Assembly (NCBI GenBank): GCA_003219675.1
Contig: QHPW01000115.1
Span: forward strand, 4,535-9,605
DNA length: 5,071 nt
Source of the DNA: Verrucomicrobiota bacterium
Lineage (GTDB): Bacteria; Verrucomicrobiota; Verrucomicrobiia; Limisphaerales; AV2
Reading direction: 5' to 3'
The position numbers and the translations under genes are program-made. This document shows, piece after piece, positions 1-5,071 of the stretch. Within the stretch, counting starts at the first letter, position 1. Every line of letters starts with the position of its first letter. Under the pieces are notes generated by a model. It saw nothing but the letters and a program-made list of their open reading frames with translations. It was not told the origin of the DNA and searched no databases.

Positions 1-1152
<1,152 letters not shown>

Positions 1153-1165
1153 CGGCCGTGGGTGT

Positions 1166-1207
1166 AACATCGAACATCGAACATCGAACTCTGAACATCG
1201 AACGTCG
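1166..1207. repeat. Six-copy 7-bp tandem array (AACATCG) between nuoK and nuoL
   Basis: Consecutive 7-mers on the plus strand start at 1166, 1173, 1180, 1187, 1194 and 1201. Copies 1, 2, 3 and 5 are exactly AACATCG; copy 4 is AACTCTG and copy 6 is AACGTCG. An inverted relative, GATGTTC, follows at 1232-1238. The array ends 14 bp upstream of the preferred nuoL start and creates a spurious in-frame ATG at 1170. From memory, arrays of this form are scattered between genes in Verrucomicrobiota and related genomes; that assignment is recall, not a search. Confidence 0.9.
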
Positions 1208-1252
1208 CCCTCGCTCGTTGATTGGATACTGGATGTTCTATCAAATACCATA

Positions 1253-1353
1253 TCGTAGCAGCCGAGGTGACGAGGCTCTGACTTCCAGTGCGCGCCCGGC
1301 GACAGGCAAGAGCTTTCGGAAAAGTTAGAGCCTCCTCACGTCGGCTGCTACGA
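1253..1353. repeat. 101-bp long-stem palindromic element between nuoK and nuoL
   Basis: Two 32-nt arms (1253-1284 and 1322-1353) are inverted copies of each other with 29 Watson-Crick pairs and one G-T pair, around a 37-nt loop. Each arm contains the GTAGCAGCCGA core at its outer end and GAGGCTCT towards the loop. As RNA on the operon strand this would be a very stable hairpin. No U-run follows it on the minus strand, so it does not look like an intrinsic terminator. It has no coding capacity. It resembles a non-autonomous palindromic element (REP- or MITE-like). No clear target-site duplication is visible. I recall similar elements as abundant intergenic repeats in Verrucomicrobiota, but have not verified this. 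Confidence 0.88.
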
Positions 1354-1390
1354 GGTCGTGCTGGGATGTCCCAAGGACTCATTTTGTTCT

Positions 1391-1696
1391 CTAAAGTTTC
1401 ATCGTGGTCAGGTCTTCCACGTGCGCGGTCTGGCGCTTGCGATAGAGCGCGACGATGAGCGCCAGGCCGACCGCCACCTCCGCCGCGGCGACCGTGGTGA
1501 TGAAGAAGACCATCACCTGACCGTCGAGGTGCCCGTTGAAGCGCGAGAAGGCGGCCAGCGCGAGGTTGGCCGCGTTGAGCATCAGTTCGAGCGACATGTA
1601 GATGACCAGCAGGTTGCGGCGCGCGATGACGCCCAGCAAACCGAGGCAGAACAGCAGCGCGCTGACAACCAGGTAATGTTCCAGGCCAACGGTCAT
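1391..1696 (-). CDS. nuoK: NADH-quinone oxidoreductase subunit K
   Basis: Small three-helix, MrpC-like membrane subunit of complex I that forms part of the proton path between NuoJ and NuoN. It is complete at 101 residues, the usual family length. Three hydrophobic helices are clear at about residues 5-24, 28-50 and 60-85. The two conserved membrane glutamates are present as Glu37 in YMSLELMLNAANL and Glu73 in AAAEVAVGLAL, equivalent to Glu36 and Glu72 of E. coli. The chosen ATG at 1696 gives MTVGLEHYLVVSALLF, the standard family N-terminus. The frame stays open upstream to an ATG at 1771, but those 25 extra residues are translated J/K repeat and are rejected. It ends in TAG just before the 238-bp K/L gap. 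No Shine-Dalgarno sequence lies in the 20 bp before the start. Confidence 0.97.
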   Translation of the reverse strand: MTVGLEHYLVVSALLFCLGLLGVIARRNLLVIYMSLELMLNAANLALAAFSRFNGHLDGQVMVFFITTVAAAEVAVGLALIVALYRKRQTAHVEDLTTMKL

Positions 1697-1704
1697 AACG
1701 CGGC

Positions 1705-1788
1705 GGAGTGATGGAGTGATGGAGTAATGGAGTGACGGAGCTTGCAACTTTGCACCACTCCAACACTCCACCTCTCCAACACTCCGTC
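1705..1788. repeat. Inverted pair of 8-bp-period arrays between nuoJ and nuoK
   Basis: The left half (1705-1740) is four and a half copies of GGAGTGAT with single-base variants (GGAGTAAT, GGAGTGAC). The right half (1757-1788) is about four copies of an ACTCCAAC-type 8-mer, which on the other strand reads GGAGTGTT or GGAGAGGT. The two halves are therefore inverted relatives flanking a 16-nt spacer, and 12-mers in the two halves match at 11 of 12 positions (for example 1705-1716 against 1774-1785). They can pair as an imperfect hairpin in the transcript. The block fills most of the 100-bp gap, beginning 9 bp before the nuoK start and ending 9 bp after the nuoJ stop. Confidence 0.9.
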
Positions 1789-1796
1789 TTGTCTTC

Positions 1797-2300
1797 TCAT
1801 TTCAAATCTTTTTTGCTCAAAAGAATCACACCCACCATGGCCACCAGCAACAACACGGACAGAATCTCAAACGGCAGCACGTAATCGTTGAACAGCATCC
1901 TGCCGAGCGGCTTCGTCGCGCCTTCAAGAGTCGGTGTCGCGTCGCCGCCCGGCGCCGGGCTTTCGAAAATCGCCTTGACGAAAATGGCTGCAATGGCGGC
2001 GATGGAGATCACGCCGGTCACCACGCCGAACCCGTTGAACCTGCGCCGTTGTTCCTCTTTCAGATCCAGCAGCATGATGACGAAGAGAAACAGCACCATG
2101 ACCGCGCCGGCGTAGACCAGGATTTGCACCGCCGCGAGGAAGAACGCGTGCAGCAGCACGAACAGCCCGGCCATCGAAACGATGGTCAGCACCAGAAACA
2201 TGGCGCTGGTGACCGGGTCACGGCTGAAAGGATTCGCCACGACCAGAAACGCGCAGAGCAATGTCAGGAAGGCGAAGAGATAGAAGAATAAGTCCTGCAT
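1797..2300 (-). CDS. nuoJ: NADH-quinone oxidoreductase subunit J
   Basis: Membrane subunit of complex I located between NuoA/NuoK and NuoH; its third helix changes conformation during coupling in solved structures. It is complete at 167 residues, close to the usual length. Diagnostic segments are ANPFSRDPVTSAMFLVLTIVS (22-42), AFFLAAVQILVYAGAVMVLFLFVIMLLDL (52-80) and a last helix at about 143-162. Five hydrophobic helices are evident, with a soluble loop at about 112-140. The ATG at 2300 (MQDLFFYLFAF) is preferred. A longer frame from 2333 adds 11 residues (MLRHSSFGFPN) translated from the I/J repeat. The repeat begins within about 6 bp of this start, and no Shine-Dalgarno sequence is present. 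The stop is TGA, with a 100-bp repeat-filled gap to nuoK. Confidence 0.97.
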   Translation of the reverse strand: MQDLFFYLFAFLTLLCAFLVVANPFSRDPVTSAMFLVLTIVSMAGLFVLLHAFFLAAVQILVYAGAVMVLFLFVIMLLDLKEEQRRRFNGFGVVTGVISIAAIAAIFVKAIFESPAPGGDATPTLEGATKPLGRMLFNDYVLPFEILSVLLLVAMVGVILLSKKDLK

Positions 2301-2305
2301 ATTTG

Positions 2306-2446
2306 GAAATCCGAAGGACGAATGACGAAGCACGAATGAAATCCGAAGGACGAATGACGAATGACAGACGTGCGCAGTCGTGGGTCCTTAAATTCTCCGG
2401 CTTCGGTTATTCTTTCGGAATTCGTCATTCGGAACTTGTCATTCAT
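2306..2446. repeat. GAATGAC-type repeat block with exact 24-bp duplication, filling the nuoI-nuoJ junction
   Basis: A 24-bp sequence containing CCGAAGGACGAATGACGAA occurs exactly twice, at 2306-2329 and 2338-2361, a 32-bp period. On the far side of a roughly 45-bp spacer, related motifs lie in the opposite orientation at 2411-2446. A perfect 12-bp inverted match joins 2351-2362 with 2420-2431 (CGAATGACGAAT and its complement). The block overlaps the last codons of nuoI: its final Tyr-Glu and the TGA stop are read from the repeat. It ends about 6 bp before the nuoJ start. I recall this repeat type from intergenic regions of Verrucomicrobiota and related phyla, but could not search for it. Confidence 0.9.
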
Positions 2447-2975
2447 ATGCCACCTGCTCCTTCGCCTCTACCAGTTTCTGCTTCCATTTTTGAATGCGGT
2501 CGTTGTGGATGCCGCCGAGCGCGAGCAGTTTTTCTTTGTTGTAAATCATCTCCTCGCGGCTGGTGCTGGTGAGCGAGTAGTCTTTCATCAGGAAAATCGC
2601 TTCCTCAGGACAAACCTCTTCGCAATAGCCGCAGAAGATGCAGCGCAGCATGTTAATCTCAAATTCCTTCGGCATCTTTTCCGCATTCGGGCGGTCGGCG
2701 AGCGGACCGTCGGGGCCGGGCGGAATGATTTTGATGGCTTTGGGCGGACACACGAATTCGCAGAGCTGGCAGGAGACGCACTTGGTGTTGCCATCCTGGT
2801 CCTTCACCAGATACGGCGCGCCACGATAGCCTTCGGGCACGACCCATTTCTCTTCGGGATACTGCATCGTCACTTTCTTCCTGAAAAAATGGCGCAAGGT
2901 GATCTTCAGTCCGCCGATGATGGCCGGCAGATAGAGCCGTTCCCAGAGATTCAATTTTTCGCGTTTAACGATCAT
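2439..2975 (-). CDS. nuoI: NADH-quinone oxidoreductase subunit I (two [4Fe-4S] ferredoxin-type)
   Basis: Peripheral-arm subunit that holds clusters N6a and N6b and passes electrons from NuoG towards cluster N2 (NuoB), near the quinone pocket formed with NuoH. It is complete at 178 residues. Two classic CxxCxxCxxxCP motifs are intact: Cys66, 69, 72 and 76 (CVSCQLCEFVCPP) and Cys112, 115, 118 and 122 (CIFCGYCEEVCPEEAI). The N-terminus (about 8-32, LNLWERLYLPAIIGGLKITLRHFF) is the amphipathic membrane-contacting helix typical of the family. The YRGAPYL segment (50-56) is also characteristic. The start is ATG at 2975 (MIVKREKLNLWER), with no clear Shine-Dalgarno sequence. The stop codon and last two residues fall inside the I/J repeat, so its C-terminus may have been set by repeat insertion. 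The gap to nuoH upstream is 131 bp. Confidence 0.98.
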   Translation of the reverse strand: MIVKREKLNLWERLYLPAIIGGLKITLRHFFRKKVTMQYPEEKWVVPEGYRGAPYLVKDQDGNTKCVSCQLCEFVCPPKAIKIIPPGPDGPLADRPNAEKMPKEFEINMLRCIFCGYCEEVCPEEAIFLMKDYSLTSTSREEMIYNKEKLLALGGIHNDRIQKWKQKLVEAKEQVAYE

Positions 2976-3012
2976 TTTAACGCCGCTGAATTCGAACAGT
3001 TCTTTCGCACCG

Positions 3013-3049
3013 TCTCATTAGCACCCCGCTTCAGCGGGTGTTAATGAGA
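3013..3049. repeat. 37-bp near-perfect palindrome between nuoH and nuoI
   Basis: Outer arms TCTCATTA (3013-3020) and TAATGAGA (3042-3049) pair exactly. Inside them CACCCCGC pairs with GCGGGTG around a TTCA loop, with one bulged C, plus one G/T position at the arm junction. On the operon strand this makes a strong RNA hairpin, but the bases after it are not U-rich, so it does not look like an intrinsic terminator. It lies 57 bp after the nuoH stop and 37 bp before the nuoI start. The rest of the 131-bp gap shows nothing recognisable. It probably belongs to a dispersed palindromic repeat family, but a single copy in this window cannot prove that. Confidence 0.8.
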
Positions 3050-3106
3050 GCGCGATGCGCCGATTTCCACTCGCAGTTGCTTGTTCGTGTTCTCTTGCTG
3101 CCTGAA

Positions 3107-4171
3107 TCATTTCATCGTCCACCACAACCACGTCGCACAGACAAGGATATTCGCCAGCGCCAGCGGGATGAAACGTCGCCAGCCCAGGTCCATCAACTGG
3201 TCGTAGCGGAATCGCGGCAACATCCAGCGCACCCAGATGAACACCAGCATCAGCAAGAGCATTTTGCCGATGAAAATCCCGATGTGCAGCAGGCCCGTCG
3301 CGAGGGCGTCTGCCGGCGTCGTCAGGCCCGGAAACGTCCAGCCGCCGAAGAACAGCACGACCATCATGGAGGAAGCGGCGATCATGTTCGCGTATTCGCC
3401 CATGAAGAACAGCGCGAACTTCATCGAGCTGTATTCGGTGTTGTAGCCCGCCACCAGCTCGGTCTCGCATTCCGGCAGATCAAAGGGCAGCCGGTTGGTT
3501 TCCGCAAACGCCGACACCAGAAAAATGAAGAACGAGACCGGCGCATAACAAATCAGCCAGCCGTGGTGCGCCTGATATTCGATGAGTTTGCCCAGGTTCA
3601 AATTGCCCGCGATGAGAAACAGTGGAACGACGCTCATGCCCATCGCGATCTCATACGAAATCATTTGGGCGCTGGACCGAATGCCGCCCAGAAACGGGTA
3701 CTTGGAGTTTGCCGCGTAACCGGCCAGCACGATCCCATACACGCCCAGGGAAACGATGCCGAAGGTGTAGAGGATGCCGACGTCCAGGTCGGCGATGACC
3801 ATTTTGTTGTTCGGATTTCCCAAAGTTGAACCGAACGGAATCACTGCCACGGTCAGAAACGACGGGATGAGGGCGATGGCGGGCGCAAGCCAGAAATAAA
3901 CCTTGCGCACGTAGGAGGGCGTGAAGTCTTCTTTGAGAATCGCCTTCAGGCCGTCGGCGACCGGTTGCCAGAAGCCCAGCCGGGTCAGGAACCGCCCGAC
4001 GACCGGCACGCTGCCGATCAACGGCAGGGCCGCGCGATTCGGTCCGACGCGGTCCTGGATAAACGCCGAGATTTTGCGCTCGGCCAGGACTGAATAGGCG
4101 AACATCGTCAGCACCGCCCCGATGACACAGACGATTTTCACTGCGCTGAAGAAAATAAAGTTCCAGTCCAT
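3107..4171 (-). CDS. nuoH: NADH-quinone oxidoreductase subunit H
   Basis: Membrane subunit at the junction of the two complex I arms; it forms most of the quinone-access channel and the start of the proton path. It is complete at 354 residues, slightly long for the family. Diagnostic segments in order are AERKISAFIQDRVGPNR (30-46), GFWQPVADGLKAILKEDFTP (66-85), GIVSLGVYGIVLAGYAANSKYPFLGGIRSSAQMISYEIAMG (138-178), FAETNRLPFDLPECETELVAGYNTEYSSMKFALFFMGEYANM (222-263) and FIWVRWMLPRFRYDQLMDLGW (311-331). The conserved acidic loop facing the quinone cavity is therefore intact. Eight or so hydrophobic helices are visible. The start is placed at ATG 4171 (MDWNFIFFSAVK). The frame stays open to an ATG at 4249, but those 26 residues are basic repeat translation (MKHAELRRGWRTRR) and do not resemble NuoH. 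There is no Shine-Dalgarno sequence before 4171. Confidence 0.98.
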   Translation of the reverse strand: MDWNFIFFSAVKIVCVIGAVLTMFAYSVLAERKISAFIQDRVGPNRAALPLIGSVPVVGRFLTRLGFWQPVADGLKAILKEDFTPSYVRKVYFWLAPAIALIPSFLTVAVIPFGSTLGNPNNKMVIADLDVGILYTFGIVSLGVYGIVLAGYAANSKYPFLGGIRSSAQMISYEIAMGMSVVPLFLIAGNLNLGKLIEYQAHHGWLICYAPVSFFIFLVSAFAETNRLPFDLPECETELVAGYNTEYSSMKFALFFMGEYANMIAASSMMVVLFFGGWTFPGLTTPADALATGLLHIGIFIGKMLLLMLVFIWVRWMLPRFRYDQLMDLGWRRFIPLALANILVCATWLWWTMK

Positions 4172-4198
4172 TCGTTGGTCAACCAGAGACGAGAAGAG

Positions 4199-4258
4199 CG
4201 CAGAGAGCCGACGGGTTCTCCAGCCTCTGCGCAACTCTGCGTGCTTCACGCCTCTGCG
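4199..4258. repeat. CTCTGCG/CGCAGAG repeat cluster between nuoG and nuoH
   Basis: The plus strand carries CTCTGCG at 4225-4231, 4235-4241 and 4252-4258, and the inverted form CGCAGAG at 4199-4205. The first direct copy and the inverted copy can form a stem around a 19-nt loop. The spacing of the direct copies (10 and 17 bp) is less regular than in the other junctions. The cluster fills much of the 99-bp G/H gap. It lies upstream of nuoH and is what keeps the false N-terminal extension of nuoH open. I recall CGCAGAG-rich intergenic repeats in several phyla, including Verrucomicrobiota and Planctomycetota; that is recall only. Confidence 0.75.
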
Positions 4259-4270
4259 TTGAGAACAGCA

Positions 4271-5071
4271 TCATACCGGCACCACGACTCCCGAATCGCC
4301 CAAGGCGGCCCAGGTCAATCCGTTGAACGCCGGCACTTCCTGCGCCATCTGATTGAACAAACCTTCGACGCTCACGAAACCGTTCCGGCCGGTGACGTTG
4401 TAAACCAGTTCGTGCAGAAATTCCCAGTCGGGCCGAGCATCGCCGAGCGGCTCGACCGCTTTCATGAGCTTTTGAACTCGGCCTTTGATGTTCGTGAACG
4501 TGCCGCGCTTCTCGGCGTGCGCGCAGCCGCTGACGATGAGCGTCTCGAGGTTGCGGAGCAAATCCGCGCCGATGCCGCGCTTTGTCACGTCCTCACCGAA
4601 CACAATCAATGTCTTGATGCCGCCGCCACGGATGCCGTCGGCAATCTTCGGTAAAATCGAGCCCATAGGCTCCGCCGCAATACCGGTGAGACGCGCCCCG
4701 GCTGAGTTGGGATTCCTGTCGGCGTTCACCAAAAGCCTGTCGCCTTCGCCGATGCGCGGGACGGAGTCGCTGGTGGCGCTCAATTTCGCTTTCAACTTGC
4801 TGAGCAGCCAAAGCTCTTCGTTGGTCTGCCGCGCCGAGGCAACGATGGCGACCGAACCCGCCGGAGCTTTCTTCAACTTGTCCGCGATTTCATTTAATGC
4901 GGCCACCCAGATCGCGTCTTTCATTCCACGTTCCGCGTTCCGCACTCCGCATTTGACGAGCCTGTCGCCGCGATTGATCCATTTGTAATTCAGCCGGCCG
5001 GCGTCGCACATCCAGCAGGAATTCACCGCATCGTTCCGGCGCGGCTCGTAACGGTAGATTTTTTCCTCGCG
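4271..5071 (-). CDS. nuoG: NADH-quinone oxidoreductase subunit G, C-terminal 266 residues (5' end outside window)
   Basis: Iron-sulfur subunit of the complex I peripheral arm. Its N-terminal cluster-binding part lies beyond the right edge; what remains begins at the end of the Mo-Fe4S4-like domain and covers the degenerate molybdopterin-oxidoreductase fold. The frame is open to the edge. KIYRYEPRRNDAVNSCWMCDAGRLNYKW (4-31 of the fragment) matches the NuoG domain boundary; Cys22 is probably the last ligand of an N7-type cluster, though the partner cysteines are out of view. Further family segments are ARQTNEELWLL (80-90), PRIGEGDRLLVNADRNPNSAGARLTGI (105-131), GEDVT (159-163) and EKRGTFTNIKGRVQ (187-200). 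It ends soon after this, as in the short NuoG form. Two oddities: a 7-bp tandem array is translated as residues 41-50, and the segment usually ending in ADVVLP before EKxGTFTN is missing. It is followed by a 99-bp gap to nuoH. Confidence 0.95.
   Translation of the reverse strand, partial: REEKIYRYEPRRNDAVNSCWMCDAGRLNYKWINRGDRLVKCGVRNAERGMKDAIWVAALNEIADKLKKAPAGSVAIVASARQTNEELWLLSKLKAKLSATSDSVPRIGEGDRLLVNADRNPNSAGARLTGIAAEPMGSILPKIADGIRGGGIKTLIVFGEDVTKRGIGADLLRNLETLIVSGCAHAEKRGTFTNIKGRVQKLMKAVEPLGDARPDWEFLHELVYNVTGRNGFVSVEGLFNQMAQEVPAFNGLTWAALGDSGVVVPV
4923..4950. repeat. Four-copy 7-bp tandem array inside nuoG
   Basis: On the coding strand four adjacent 7-mers read GCGGAGT, GCGGAAC, GCGGAAC and GTGGAAT. 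They encode roughly residues 41-50 of the NuoG fragment (CGVRNAERGM), between the Mo-Fe4S4-like domain and the molybdopterin-type fold. The period and base style match the intergenic arrays in this window, but this one is read in frame without a stop. The protein length in this variable loop looks normal, so replacement of existing codons or chance are both possible. Confidence 0.65.

Noticed and set aside
1166..1207. CRISPR array
   Set aside because: The units are 7 bp and contiguous, without unique spacers of uniform length, and there are no cas genes; it is a simple tandem repeat.
1253..1353. Intrinsic terminator between nuoK and nuoL
   Set aside because: The stem is long enough, but no U-run follows it on the minus strand and nuoL continues the operon directly downstream.
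1362..1373. Small TGGGA-TG-TCCCA inverted repeat after nuoK
   Set aside because: Only 5-bp arms with a 2-nt loop, too short to support a feature on its own.
2306..2361. Regulator-binding iterons or a plasmid origin
   Set aside because: Only two exact copies, inside an operon junction, with no replication gene nearby; the block matches the style of the other junction repeats.
2361..3044. 227-codon plus-strand open frame opposite nuoI
   Set aside because: Antisense to the intact two-cluster ferredoxin gene; it begins inside the I/J repeat and ends in the H/I palindrome, with no family resemblance.
3038..3829. 263-codon plus-strand open frame opposite nuoH
   Set aside because: Charged, low-information composition (many Arg, Gln, His, Asp) and full overlap with the conserved nuoH frame; no recognisable domain.

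Overview
This window holds the 3' half of a complex I (NADH:quinone oxidoreductase) operon. It is read entirely on the minus strand, in the order nuoG (C-terminal part, entering from the right edge), nuoH, nuoI, nuoJ, nuoK, nuoL (N-terminal 384 codons, running off the left edge). All six products are recognised from diagnostic motifs, and nothing on the plus strand looks like a real gene. Together they supply the C-terminal domain of the peripheral iron-sulfur subunit (NuoG), the quinone-site membrane subunit (NuoH), the two-cluster ferredoxin subunit that carries electrons to it (NuoI), and part of the proton-pumping membrane arm (NuoJ, NuoK, NuoL). No promoter or intrinsic terminator was found, which fits an operon interior.

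The unusual part is the DNA between the genes. nuo genes normally sit within a few bases of each other, but here the five junctions are 99, 131, 138, 100 and 238 bp long. Every one holds repetitive DNA, and the repeat type differs at each junction. G/H has CTCTGCG/CGCAGAG motifs. H/I has a 37-bp near-perfect palindrome. I/J has a GAATGAC array with an exact 24-bp duplication. J/K has two 8-bp-period arrays in inverted orientation. K/L has a 101-bp long-stem palindrome followed by a six-copy 7-bp array. A further 7-bp-period array lies inside the nuoG reading frame. The arrays overlap or abut stop and start codons, and they keep the frames upstream of four genes open, so the longest reading frames have false N-termini.

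Organism: a free-living-type bacterium with moderately high GC. The NuoG C-terminus and, from memory, these same short-period and palindromic intergenic repeats suggest the PVC group, most likely Verrucomicrobiota (Pedosphaera/Limisphaerales-like). This is inference from recall and was not tested by search. There is no sign of a defence system, prophage, CRISPR array or RNA gene. The points worth following up are the repeat colonisation of the operon junctions, the lack of Shine-Dalgarno sequences at all five visible starts, and an apparent loss of a conserved segment in NuoG.
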